Source: Teichococcus aestuarii
Lineage (GTDB): Bacteria; Pseudomonadota; Alphaproteobacteria; Acetobacterales; Acetobacteraceae
DNA length: 64,000 nt
Reading direction: 5' to 3'
Assembly (NCBI RefSeq): GCF_003116135.1
Contig: NZ_PDOA01000002.1
Span: 478,227-542,226, forward strand
In this document: piece by piece, positions 31,518 to 39,766 of the stretch
Layout: each line of letters starts with the position of its first letter
Numbering within the stretch: position 1 is the first letter of the stretch
Position numbers and translations under genes: made by a program
The notes under the pieces: generated by a model
What the model was told of the DNA's origin: nothing
Database searches by the model: none
What the model saw: the letters and a program-made list of their open reading frames with translations, nothing else

Positions 31518-33800
31518 TCAGGCCCAGAGAGGGTCGCTCTCCAGGGGTGTCGAGGCTGCCGCCGTCGCCTGGCGCGCGGCGCTCAGCAGGTAGCTGCCGG
31601 TGCCGTAGCCATCCGCCCGCGCCACCAGGTAGTGGATGCCGCTGGCCGTGGCCGTGAAGTCGAGATGCGCGTTGTCGTTGGCGCCGTCATCATGCATGCG
31701 CAGCAGCGTGCCGCTGGCGTCGCGCAGTTCCAGCAGCGGATCGGCCAGGGTGCCGTGATAGGTGGCGGCGCCGCGCAGGTCGAAGCTGTAGCTGCGCCCG
31801 GCGGCGAGCTTCACCGCGAAGACATCCGTATCCCCCGCGCTCTCCACCCGCCCGACGCGGGAAAGCCCCATCGCGATGTCGCCCTGCGGCGCGGTGTTGT
31901 CCGCCAGGCTGTCGGGGATGGTGTCGAAGAAGCCGCTGCGCAGCGTGTAGCTGCCGGTGCCGGCGCCATCGGCCATGGCGTGCAGGTGGTAGGTGCCGCC
32001 CCGGGTGGCGACGAAGTCGATATGCGCGTCGGCGGTGGTGGCGTCATCGTTGCTGGCGAGCAGGGTGCCGGCGGCGTCGCGCAGCTCCAGCCGCGTATCG
32101 GCCAGGGTGCCGCCGCCGCTTGGCGCGCCGCGCAGGTCGAAGCTGTAGCCCTGGCCGGCGCGCAGGGTGATGCCGAACACGTCCACGTCGCCCGCGCTCT
32201 CCACCCGCCCGACGCGGGAGAGGCCGGCGGTCAGGCTGGCCGCCGGCGCGGAGGTGTCCGCCAGGCTGTCGGGGATGGTGTCGAAGAAGCCGCTGCGCAG
32301 CGTGTAGCTGCCGGTGCCGGAATCGGTGGCGCGGGCGTGCAGGTAGTAGGTGCCGTCGCGCGCCGCGGTGAAGGCGAGGGGCGTGTCCGCGCCGCTGGCC
32401 AGCAGCGTGCCGGCCACGTCGCGCAGCTCCAGCTCGGCGTGCGCCAGCGTGCCGCCGCGCAGCGTGAAGCTGTAGCCCTGGCCGGCGCGCAGGCTGACGC
32501 TGAACACGTCCACATCGCCCGCGCTCTCCACCAGGCCGGCGCGGGAGAGGCCGGCCGTGAGTCGGCCCAGCGGCGTCGTCACGTCGGTGATGGCGTCGCG
32601 GTAGTCGTCGGCCGGCAGCAGGCCGGCGGTGCCGAGCGTCTCGCCGGAACCCAGGAAGCGCACGAACTCGATGCCGCGCAGCGTGTCCGTGGCCCCGAGG
32701 CCGGCCGCCTGGAGCAGCCCGGCGGTGCCGCTGAACACGTAATCGGCGCGCAGCCCGGCGAGCACCGCCGTGTCGATGCCCGCGCCGCCGTCGAGCAGGT
32801 TGGCGGCGACGTTGCCGAACAGCGTGTCGTCGCCCGTGCCGCCGGTGGCGTTCTCGATCAGCGCGCGGGTGTCGCCCGCGTGCAGCAGGGCGTTGGCCAC
32901 GTTGCCGCGCGCCCTCTGCCCGTCGCCGAGATAGGCGAGCTGGGCGGTGGCGGTGAGGCTCCATTCCCCCGGCCGCAGGTCGATCCGGACGCCGCCGCCA
33001 TAGGCGGAGAAATCGTAGGTGTCGATGCCGCCGCCATCCCACACCGTCATGAAGACGCGGTTGCCGCCCGGCGCGCCCTGGCCCCTCCCCTGGCCCGCCT
33101 CCTCGACCGACAGCTCGCCGCTCAGCGGGTTCCAGCGATAGGTCGTGTCGCCGGCGCGGGTGGCGTAGTTGGCGCCGTACATGTGCTGCAGCGCGGCGAT
33201 GTCGCCCATCATCAGCGACTGCGCGTAGCCCCAGCTCTCGTTGGTATAGCCGCCGGGGACGGAGCCGACATGGCTCCGGTAGGTCATCACCGAGTATTCC
33301 ATCGAGTCGCGCGCCGCCGGCAGAGGGCCGAACGCGTCCGTCTCGTGCCCGTGCTTCAGGCCCAGCGCATGGCCGGTCTCGTGCAGGAAGGTGTGGAAGG
33401 CGTAGTTGCCGGGGCGCGGCGCGAGGTAGTAGCCGCTGCCCGTGCCGAACCAGGCATCGCCGCCCTCCGGGGAGGCATGCGGGTAGTAGGCCCAGGCCGT
33501 GCCGGGCTGCGCGGACTGGGCGAAGCGCAGATCGGCGCCGCCCGCCGCCGCCCCGCCCGCCGCGGTGAAGCGCAGTCCGCTGACGGCGGCGAACATTGCC
33601 AGCGCCGCCTGGACGGCGTCCTGCTGCGCCGCGTTGAGCGGCGCGAAGCCCGCCTGCGGCTCGCCCGAGCCATAGCCGCCGCCATACTGGCCGGCCCCGG
33701 TGGGAAAGCCGTAGGTGAGGTCGAGGCTGGCCCACCGCTCCCCGGAGAGGAGGCCGTCGGTGTCCTGGTCCCCGGCGGGGCCGACGCTGATGGTGGTCAA
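31518..33800 (-). CDS. Serralysin-like M10 zinc metalloprotease with three PPC repeats
   Basis: A 760-residue secreted protease. No signal peptide is present, as expected for type I secretion. The N-terminus DQDTDGLLSGERW is serralysin-like. The zinc site HETGHALGLKH is at about 140-150, and the Met-turn SVMTYRS follows. A short RTX-like segment (GGTGDDTLFGNVAANLLDGGAGIDTA) lies near 310-340. Three pre-peptidase C-terminal type domains (about 390-500, 500-620, 620-745) repeat the phrase GLSRVGRVESAGDVDVF and the spacer GFFDTIPDSLAD. A TTG at 33800 with AAGGA 9 nt upstream is the best start; a longer frame upstream is unconserved. No type I exporter genes are adjacent. Confidence 0.88.
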   Translation of the reverse strand: MTTISVGPAGDQDTDGLLSGERWASLDLTYGFPTGAGQYGGGYGSGEPQAGFAPLNAAQQDAVQAALAMFAAVSGLRFTAAGGAAAGGADLRFAQSAQPGTAWAYYPHASPEGGDAWFGTGSGYYLAPRPGNYAFHTFLHETGHALGLKHGHETDAFGPLPAARDSMEYSVMTYRSHVGSVPGGYTNESWGYAQSLMMGDIAALQHMYGANYATRAGDTTYRWNPLSGELSVEEAGQGRGQGAPGGNRVFMTVWDGGGIDTYDFSAYGGGVRIDLRPGEWSLTATAQLAYLGDGQRARGNVANALLHAGDTRALIENATGGTGDDTLFGNVAANLLDGGAGIDTAVLAGLRADYVFSGTAGLLQAAGLGATDTLRGIEFVRFLGSGETLGTAGLLPADDYRDAITDVTTPLGRLTAGLSRAGLVESAGDVDVFSVSLRAGQGYSFTLRGGTLAHAELELRDVAGTLLASGADTPLAFTAARDGTYYLHARATDSGTGSYTLRSGFFDTIPDSLADTSAPAASLTAGLSRVGRVESAGDVDVFGITLRAGQGYSFDLRGAPSGGGTLADTRLELRDAAGTLLASNDDATTADAHIDFVATRGGTYHLHAMADGAGTGSYTLRSGFFDTIPDSLADNTAPQGDIAMGLSRVGRVESAGDTDVFAVKLAAGRSYSFDLRGAATYHGTLADPLLELRDASGTLLRMHDDGANDNAHLDFTATASGIHYLVARADGYGTGSYLLSAARQATAAASTPLESDPLWA

Positions 33801-34094
33801 GAGGTTGCGTCCTTCGGTCCGGCGGGAAGGATACGGGCGGGAAGGACAAGGGCAAAGCCGGAGCAGGCCGGGCCCCTGGCTTCCGGCGCGGGCGGCGTCC
33901 TGGCGCACCGTCCCGCGCATCGGGTTCTGGGGCATCGGGTTCCCGGGCGTCGGGTTCTTGGGCATCGGGGCGGCCCTTGAGAAAAGATGATCGGGTGCGT
34001 CCGCCATCCGCGGGCTTGGGCCGGGCCGCGCCGATTGCCGCCCGGCGCGCCGCGCCCTTATCCTCCGCCGACCCTGGCCCGAGGAAACGCCCGA

Positions 34095-34994
34095 ATGACG
34101 CGCCGCACCGCCTCCGCCTCGATTCCGCTGCTCCTCGGCGCCACGCTGCTGGCGCCCGCCGGGCTGCGCGCCGCGCCGCCCGAGCCCGGCCCCGGCTGCC
34201 CGGATGCCGCCGCCATGCGCGCCATGGCCGCCTCGCTTCTGGCCAAGGCTCCCGTGCAGCCCTTCGGCCGCAGCCTGACGCTGGAGGACGGGCTCTGCGC
34301 CCAGTCCCGCCTGGTGCCCGCCATGCGCGAGCACCTGGGCGAGCCGGTGGGCTGGAAGGTGGGGCTGACCAACGCGGCGGCGCAGAAGCGCTTCGGCGTC
34401 TCCCACCCGCTGGCCGGCCCGATCTACGCCGCCACGGTGCGCGCCAGGTCGGGCGACACCCTGCCGGCCGACTTCGCCGCCGTGCCGGTGGTGGAGGCCG
34501 ACCTGATCGTACGGGTGAAGGACGCCGCCATCGCCGAGGCGGGGGAGGACCATGTCGCCATCCTCCGCCAGATCGACCAGGTCATCCCCTTCATCGAGCT
34601 GCCCGACCTGGCGCTGGCCGATCTCGGCAAGATGGACGGGCCGAACCTGCTGGCGATCGGCGTCGGCGCCCGGCTCGGCGTGGTGGGGGAGCCGATCGTG
34701 CCGGAGGCGACGGAAGCCTTCGCCGCGCGCCTCGGCAGCATGACCGTGCGCTTCGCCCACGACCAGAAGGAGCTGGCCAGCGCGCCGGGCACGGCGCTGC
34801 TCGGCCACCCGCTGAACGTCATCCCCTGGCTGGTGCAGGACCTGAAGGCGCGCGGCATGGCGCTGAAGGCGGGAGACCTGATCTCGCTCGGCGGCTTCTC
34901 CCCCGCCATGCCGGCGGAGAAGGGGCGCACCTACACCACCACCTACACCGGCCTCGCGGCCGAGCCGGTCTCGGTGCGCGTCACGCTGGAGTAG
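34095..34994 (+). CDS. 2-keto-4-pentenoate hydratase-like protein with export signal
   Basis: A 299-residue fumarylacetoacetate-hydrolase-fold protein. EPVGWKVGLTNAAAQKRFGVSHPLAGPI, VPVVEADLIVRVKDAA, FIELPDLALAD and NLLAIGVGARLGVVGEP are the metal and substrate segments of hydratases such as MhpD. Unusually, it starts with a signal peptide (MTRRTASASIPLLLGATLLAPAGLRA), so it appears to act in the periplasm; most relatives are cytoplasmic. GAGGAAACGCCCGA precedes the ATG. Its last 14 bases overlap the end of the convergent DUF1622 gene. Confidence 0.85.
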   Translation: MTRRTASASIPLLLGATLLAPAGLRAAPPEPGPGCPDAAAMRAMAASLLAKAPVQPFGRSLTLEDGLCAQSRLVPAMREHLGEPVGWKVGLTNAAAQKRFGVSHPLAGPIYAATVRARSGDTLPADFAAVPVVEADLIVRVKDAAIAEAGEDHVAILRQIDQVIPFIELPDLALADLGKMDGPNLLAIGVGARLGVVGEPIVPEATEAFAARLGSMTVRFAHDQKELASAPGTALLGHPLNVIPWLVQDLKARGMALKAGDLISLGGFSPAMPAEKGRTYTTTYTGLAAEPVSVRVTLE

Positions 34995-35376
34995 CGCCGC
35001 CCGGCCCGCGGGCGGCCGCCTCCCCGGAGGCCCCTTCTTTTTTTGCAGCCTGGTCGATCTCGCGCTCCAGGAACAGGTTCAGCACGGTGCGCAACGTGGC
35101 GATGGCGGCGAGCTGGCCGATATCGTCCCAGCTCGGCGCCACCACGGTGCGCAGGATGTCGGCGGCCAGGGTGAATTCCAGCGCCACCATCAGCCAGCGC
35201 GCCAGGTGCAGCCGCGCCGCCTGCTTGGCGGCGTCGCGCCCCTGGCCGGAGCGCAGCCGCAGCAGCGCCAGCACGCGCCACGCCGCCTCGGCCACGGCGC
35301 CGGCGATGATCAGCGCCGCCGCCACCTCCACCGCCAGCACCACCCACCCCACACCGCGCAGCACCATCTCTTCCAT
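34981..35376 (-). CDS. DUF1622 membrane protein
   Basis: A 131-residue protein with two to three hydrophobic helices (VLRGVGWVVLAVEVAAALIIAGAV; the RLHLARWLMVALEFTLAADILRTVVAPSWDDIGQLAAIATLRTVLNLFLEREI block). The latter block is the DUF1622 signature. Function is unknown. The C-terminal 20 residues are soluble and polar. The stop codon lies inside the 3' end of the convergent hydratase gene (14-bp overlap), leaving no room for a terminator between them. Confidence 0.88.
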   Translation of the reverse strand: MEEMVLRGVGWVVLAVEVAAALIIAGAVAEAAWRVLALLRLRSGQGRDAAKQAARLHLARWLMVALEFTLAADILRTVVAPSWDDIGQLAAIATLRTVLNLFLEREIDQAAKKEGASGEAAARGPGGATPA

Positions 35377-35519
35377 GCCGGCGCAACGCGTGCCGGCCGC
35401 CCGGGTTCAACAGGGAGGTGCATTTCCATGGACACTCTCTTGGCCCTGGCCCTTGACCCTGGCGCCCGGCCGGCGCATCGCCCTATCTCCGCATCCCCGC
35501 CCGGAGGTTCCGCCCCGCC

Positions 35520-36296
35520 ATGCTCGCGCTCCGTGTCATTCCCTGTCTGGACGTGAAGGACGGCCGCGTCGTGAAGGGCGTCAACTTCGTCGCGCTGCGC
35601 GATGCCGGGGACCCGGTGGAGCAGGCCCGCGCCTATGACGCCGAGGGCGCGGACGAGATCACCTTCCTCGACATCGGCGCCACGCACGAGAACCGCGACA
35701 CCATGTACGACGTGGTCTCGCGCACCGCGGCGGAGGTGTTCATCCCGCTCACCGTCGGCGGCGGCGTGCGCTCGGTCGAGGATGTGCGCCGCCTGCTGCT
35801 CGCCGGCGCCGACAAGGCCAGCATCAACAGCGCCGCCGTGACCGACCCCGAGCTGGTGCGGCGCGCGGCGGAGGCCTTCGGCAGCCAGGCCATCGTCGTC
35901 GCCATCGATGCCCGGAAGGTGGGCGAGGGGCGGTGGGAGGTGTTCACCCATGGCGGCCGCCGCGGCACCGGCATCGACGCGCTGGGCTGGGCGGAACAGG
36001 TGGCCTCGCTCGGCGCGGGCGAGCTGCTCGTCACCTCCATGGACCGGGACGGCACCAAGTCCGGCTTCGATCTCGAGCTGCTGCGGGCGCTGCGGGGGCG
36101 GGTGCGGCTGCCGCTCGTCGCCTCGGGGGGGGTCGGCACGGTGCGGCATTTCGTCGAGGGCGCGCAGGCCGGGGCCACCGGGCTGCTCGCCGCCAGTGTG
36201 TTCCACTATGGGGAGATGCGCATCGGCGAGGCCAAGGCGGCGCTCGCCGCCGCCGGCCTGCCGGTGCGCCCGCTTCCCGCCAGCAAGGTCGCCTGA
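35520..36296 (+). CDS. hisF: Imidazole glycerol phosphate synthase cyclase subunit
   Basis: A 258-residue TIM barrel that, with HisH, makes IGP and AICAR from PRFAR and ammonia in histidine synthesis. Catalytic Asp residues are visible in [15 protein letters not shown] (Asp11) and VVAIDARKV (near 130); LTVGGGVRS and LVASGGVGT bind the phosphates. hisF is followed after 4 bp by hisE, so the two are co-transcribed. hisH, hisA and hisB, often next to hisF, are not in this window. The ATG follows a GGAGGTTCCGCCCCGCC leader. Confidence 0.97.
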   Translation: MLALRVIPCLDVKDGRVVKGVNFVALRDAGDPVEQARAYDAEGADEITFLDIGATHENRDTMYDVVSRTAAEVFIPLTVGGGVRSVEDVRRLLLAGADKASINSAAVTDPELVRRAAEAFGSQAIVVAIDARKVGEGRWEVFTHGGRRGTGIDALGWAEQVASLGAGELLVTSMDRDGTKSGFDLELLRALRGRVRLPLVASGGVGTVRHFVEGAQAGATGLLAASVFHYGEMRIGEAKAALAAAGLPVRPLPASKVA

Positions 36297-36300
36297 ACCG

Positions 36301-36897
36301 ATGGCCAAGGACATGAAGAAGAAGGCCGTGAAGGCCAAGGTCGCGCCGAAGGCCGCGCTGAAGAAGGCGGTGGCGGAGAAGGCGGTGGCGAAGAAGGTGG
36401 CGGTGCAGAAGCCGGCGGCCAAGAAGGGCAAGGCGGCGCTGCCGCTGCCGCCCACCATCCCGGCCGTGGCCAAGCCGCGCAAGGCGGCGCTGAAGGCCGA
36501 GGCGCGCCACCTCGAGCCGCTCTCCGTGCCGGTGACGGGCGACATCGAAGTGCTGCGCCGGCTGTGGGAGACGGTGGAGGCACGCCGCCTCTCGGGCGAC
36601 ACCACCCTGTCCCACTCCGCCCGGCTGATGGCGCGCGGCACCGCCAAGGTGGCGCAGAAGCTGGGCGAGGAGGCGGTGGAATGCGTCATCGAGGCGACGC
36701 AGGGCAACCGCGAGGCCACCATCCTGGAGAGCGCGGACCTGCTCTACCACCTGATCGTCGTCTGGGTGGATGCCGGCATCCGCCCCGAGGAGGTCTGGGG
36801 CGAGCTGGTGCGGCGCGAGGGCATCTCCGGCATCGCCGAGAAGGCCGCCCGCCCGAAGGGCATCGTCCGCGCCGCCGAGACCACCAAGCTGCCCTGA
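36301..36897 (+). CDS. hisE: Phosphoribosyl-ATP pyrophosphatase with Ala/Lys-rich N-terminal extension
   Basis: A 198-residue protein in which the HisE enzyme (second step of histidine synthesis, PR-ATP to PR-AMP) occupies only about residues 80-198: [44 protein letters not shown]. Metal-binding EE and ExxD positions are present. The first 75 residues are almost only Ala, Lys, Val and Pro ([23 protein letters not shown]), like a histone H1 tail. Normal HisE is about 90-110 residues. The start is fixed by the frame and the 4-bp distance to hisF; an internal start is possible but none has a good SD. Confidence 0.92.
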   Translation: MAKDMKKKAVKAKVAPKAALKKAVAEKAVAKKVAVQKPAAKKGKAALPLPPTIPAVAKPRKAALKAEARHLEPLSVPVTGDIEVLRRLWETVEARRLSGDTTLSHSARLMARGTAKVAQKLGEEAVECVIEATQGNREATILESADLLYHLIVVWVDAGIRPEEVWGELVRREGISGIAEKAARPKGIVRAAETTKLP

Positions 36898-36974
36898 CGC
36901 CAATTTCCTTGAGGCCAGTTTCCCTGAGGCCTCCTTCGCCCACGAACCGAACCCACAGGAGAGAGGAAGACGCC

Positions 36975-37355
36975 ATGCCCGTGTCCGGAATGCCGCCCTA
37001 TGACGGGGGCAACATCTTCGCCCGCATCCTGCGCGGCGAGATCCCGGCCAACAAGGTGCATGAGGACGAGCATGCCCTGGCCTTCCACGACATCGCGCCG
37101 CAGGCGCCGGTGCATGTGCTGGTGATCCCGAAGGGGCGCTACGTCTCGGTGGCGGATTTCTCCGCCGCCGCCAGCCCGGAGGAGATGGCGGGCTTCTGGC
37201 GCGCCGTCGGGCTCGTGGCGCGGCAGCTCGGGCTGGAGGGCCAGGGCTACCGCGTGCTGACCAACATGGGCGAGGATGCCGGCCAGGAAGTGCCGCACTT
37301 CCATGTGCACATCCTGGGCGGCAAGCCGCTCGGCGCCATGCTGGTGCGCGGCTGA
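36975..37355 (+). CDS. HIT-family nucleotide hydrolase (HINT-like)
   Basis: A 126-residue cytoplasmic protein of the HIT superfamily, which hydrolyses adenosine phosphoramidates. It has the N-terminal IFARILRGEIPANKVHEDEHALAFHDIAPQAPVHVLVIPK and the catalytic histidine triad PHFHVHILGG near the C-terminus. GGAGAGAGGAAGACGCC precedes the ATG. It follows hisE by 77 bp, the same order as in many alphaproteobacteria, and may share its transcript. The gap carries two near-repeats of CCARTTTCCYTGAGGC. Confidence 0.94.
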   Translation: MPVSGMPPYDGGNIFARILRGEIPANKVHEDEHALAFHDIAPQAPVHVLVIPKGRYVSVADFSAAASPEEMAGFWRAVGLVARQLGLEGQGYRVLTNMGEDAGQEVPHFHVHILGGKPLGAMLVRG

Positions 37356-37372
37356 ACAGAAAGGGCGGCCCC

Positions 37373-38266
37373 TTGACCGGGCCGCCCCCCATAGCCATCC
37401 CTCAAGGAATGGCCGATCTCACCGCTGAGGCGGAAGCGCGCGCCGCGCTGGACGCCGCTGGAAAACTGCCGGATGCCGAGCTGGATCTCGGCGCCGTCGC
37501 CCTGCAATTCGCCCGCATCGACGCCCCTGAGGCGGATTGGCGGGCTGCCGAGCGGCATCTCTCCGACCTGGCCCGCGCCATGGTCGAGGCCGCCATCGCC
37601 ACGCCGGACGCCGACCGCGGGGACGCTGGCCGCCGCCTGGCCGTGCTGGCCGAGGTGCTGCATGGCCGCTTCGGCTATGCGGGGGACCAGGAGGGCTACG
37701 ACGCCCCCGCCAACGCCAACCTGATCCATGTGATCGAGCGCCGGCGGGGCCTGCCCGTGGCCCTCGGCATCCTCTGGCTGCATGCCGCCGAGGCCGCCGG
37801 CTGGGGCGCGCACGGGCTGGATTTCCCCGGCCATTTCCTGATCGGGCTGGAAGGCACGCCGGGGCAGGGGGTGCTGGACCCGTTCAACGGCGGCGCGCCG
37901 CTGCAGGCGCCCGAGCTGCGCGGCCTGCTGAAGCGCATGCAGGGGCCGCAGGCGGAGCTGCGGCCGGACCTGCTGGCGCCGGTCGGCAAGCGGGACGTGC
38001 TGCTGCGGCTGCAGAACAACCTCAAGCTCCGCCGCCTGCAGGCCGGCGACATTCCGTCCGCCATGCGCTGCGTGCAGGACATGCTGCGCGTCGCCCCCGC
38101 CGCCGCCATGCTGTGGCGCGAGGCGGCGCTGATGCATCAGCGGCTGGACGAGATCGGCGCCGCGCTGCAATGCCTGGACCGCTTCCTGGCGCTGGTGCCG
38201 CCCGGCAGCGAGGCGGCGCAGCGGGCGCGCCTGCTGGCGGTGGAGCTGCGCCAACGCCTGCACTGA
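37373..38266 (+). CDS. SirB1/transglutaminase-like protein with C-terminal TPR-like helices
   Basis: A 297-residue (TTG 37373) or 285-residue (ATG 37409) protein. The SirB1 family region runs from ALQFARIDAPEADW through VLAEVLHGRFGYAGDQEGYDAPANANLIHVIERRRGLPVALGILWLHAAEAAGW to HFLIGLEG, with the transglutaminase-like fold; a catalytic Cys is absent, as usual in this branch. The last 90 residues are helical repeats (MRCVQDMLRVAPAAAMLWREAALMHQRL). Molecular function is unknown. AAAGGG before the TTG is the better ribosome site; AGGA abuts the ATG with no spacing. Confidence 0.83.
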   Translation: MTGPPPIAIPQGMADLTAEAEARAALDAAGKLPDAELDLGAVALQFARIDAPEADWRAAERHLSDLARAMVEAAIATPDADRGDAGRRLAVLAEVLHGRFGYAGDQEGYDAPANANLIHVIERRRGLPVALGILWLHAAEAAGWGAHGLDFPGHFLIGLEGTPGQGVLDPFNGGAPLQAPELRGLLKRMQGPQAELRPDLLAPVGKRDVLLRLQNNLKLRRLQAGDIPSAMRCVQDMLRVAPAAAMLWREAALMHQRLDEIGAALQCLDRFLALVPPGSEAAQRARLLAVELRQRLH

Positions 38267-38345
38267 GGCGCCTGCGCCGGGCCGCCTGCACCGGGCCGTC
38301 TGCATCGGGTGGGGCGGCGCCTGTCCGGCCCGCGCCCCTGCCGCC

Positions 38346-39320
38346 TCAGTTGACGTCCTCGCCCGGGGCGATGCCCCAGATCTGGCTGCGCTTCAGGTAG
38401 CCGCGGTGGCTGCCCACCTGCACCTCGCACCAGGCGCCGTCGGCGCGGCAGCTGCGCAGCCGGCCCACCACGCCCGGCATCAGCCGCGCCACCACCGGGC
38501 TGGCCTCCGACTCGCTGCCATGCATCTCGTGCGGGCCCTCGCCGCGCGCCAGGAAAGTGCGGCGGCCGGCCAGGGTGGACTGGTGCACCCAGCCTTCCGT
38601 GCCCTCCATGTCGCGGATGCGGCGCCACTGGTTGTATTCGCGCAGGATCTCCACCGGCAGGTCGCGCCGCTGGTAGGTCCATTCGATCGGGTAGCGCGTG
38701 TCGGGGCCGATGCGCAGGTTCACCTCGTCGCTGCGCAGCGAGACGAAGCGCGGGATCGGCAGGCCGGTGACGCTGCCCACGCTGGGCTGCTGCAGCTCGG
38801 TGGGGGTGGGAGCCGGGCTGGCGGGGGGCGGCGCGGCCTGTCCGGCGGCGGCTGCGGCGGCACCGGCTGCGGCCCCTGCGGCGGCACCGGCGGCCGCGGT
38901 GCCGGCGCGGGGCCGCTTCACCGGTGTCTGCGGCGCGCTCTGGGTGGGGGGCGTGCTCCCGGCCGCGGCGGGCGGGGTGGACGCGGAAGGCGGCGCCACG
39001 CGGACGGCGCCCGGCGGCGCGGTGAGGCGCTGCGCCGGCGGGGCCGCCATGCGGCCGGAGGCCGGCGGGGTGGCGCGGCTTTCCGCGGCCGGCGCGCGCT
39101 GGGGCTGGGCCCGCTGCGCCGCGCCGGGCGGCAGCCGCAGCACCTGCCCGGGCGCGGGGGCCGGCGCGGGTGCCGGCGCCGGTGTCGGGGCGGGCGCCGC
39201 GCCGCGCGGCACGGGCTGCGGCACCGCCTGCTGCGGCGCGCCGAGGCTGGACTGGGCAGCCGCCGGCGATGCCGCCAGGGCCAGGAACAGGAAGGGGGAT
39301 GCAAGACGAAGCCGAGCCAT
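38346..39320 (-). CDS. Exported SH3-domain protein with long Pro/Ala linker
   Basis: A 324-residue protein. A signal peptide (MARLRLASPFLFLALAASPAAAQ) is followed by about 160 residues of Pro/Ala-rich low complexity, including (AP)n runs. Two consecutive bacterial SH3-like units fill 185-324: RFVSLRSDEVNLRIGPDTRYPIEWTYQRRDLPVEILREYNQWRRIRDMEGTEGWVHQSTL, then a divergent unit ending in GDGAWCEVQVGSHRGYLKRSQIWG-like residues. Such proteins are thought to bind peptidoglycan or envelope partners. The linker could span the periplasm. An ATG further upstream (39395) gives no better signal peptide. Confidence 0.85.
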   Translation of the reverse strand: MARLRLASPFLFLALAASPAAAQSSLGAPQQAVPQPVPRGAAPAPTPAPAPAPAPAPGQVLRLPPGAAQRAQPQRAPAAESRATPPASGRMAAPPAQRLTAPPGAVRVAPPSASTPPAAAGSTPPTQSAPQTPVKRPRAGTAAAGAAAGAAAGAAAAAAGQAAPPPASPAPTPTELQQPSVGSVTGLPIPRFVSLRSDEVNLRIGPDTRYPIEWTYQRRDLPVEILREYNQWRRIRDMEGTEGWVHQSTLAGRRTFLARGEGPHEMHGSESEASPVVARLMPGVVGRLRSCRADGAWCEVQVGSHRGYLKRSQIWGIAPGEDVN

Positions 39321-39391
39321 GCCCCGATCACGCACGCAATGCGCCGCCATGGTCAAGCGCCCGCCCTGCATCGCAGCATTCTTTCCAGCCC

Positions 39392-39766
39392 TCACAGCGC
39401 CAGCATCTGCCCCTGGCCGACCGCCGCCAGGAAGGTCACGACCCCCGCCACCTCCACCCCCTCGGCCAGGGCCGTGGCGTCCAGCCCCTCGGCGCGCAGG
39501 CCGGCCTCGCAGGCGATGCGCCGCACCCCCAGCTCCACCGCGGCCGCCAGCAGCGGCGCGACGCCGGCGACGCCGCGCCCGGCCAGCAGCGTCTCGCGCG
39601 GGTCGTGCGGCAGTGGCGTATCGCGGCGCAGCAGGTGGCAGCCGCCATTGGTGGCGAACAGCACGGCCGGCCGGCCGATGGCGGCGGCGCCGGTGGCCAG
39701 CACCAGCGCGTAATGCGCCGCCTCGTGCCCGCCGGAGCGGAGCAGGATGCCGAGCGGCAGGCTCAT
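39392..39766 (-). CDS. DsrE-family protein
   Basis: A 124-residue small soluble protein with the DsrE/DsrF-like fold: LGILLRSGGHEAAHYALVLATGAAAIGRPAVLFATNGGCHLL and LAAAVELGVRRIACEAGLRAEGLD. Cys residues in NGGCHLL and IACEAGL sit where DsrE-like sulfur carriers have theirs. Its ATG overlaps the moeB stop (ATGA), so the two are translated together, which supports a role in sulfur transfer alongside the MoeB/ThiF-type activating enzyme. Substrate unknown. Confidence 0.83.
   Translation of the reverse strand: MSLPLGILLRSGGHEAAHYALVLATGAAAIGRPAVLFATNGGCHLLRRDTPLPHDPRETLLAGRGVAGVAPLLAAAVELGVRRIACEAGLRAEGLDATALAEGVEVAGVVTFLAAVGQGQMLAL

Noticed and set aside
31632..33980. A 782-codon plus-strand frame opposite the M10 protease
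   Set aside because: It repeats in step with the PPC repeats of the real gene and has no ribosome site or known motif; an antisense shadow.
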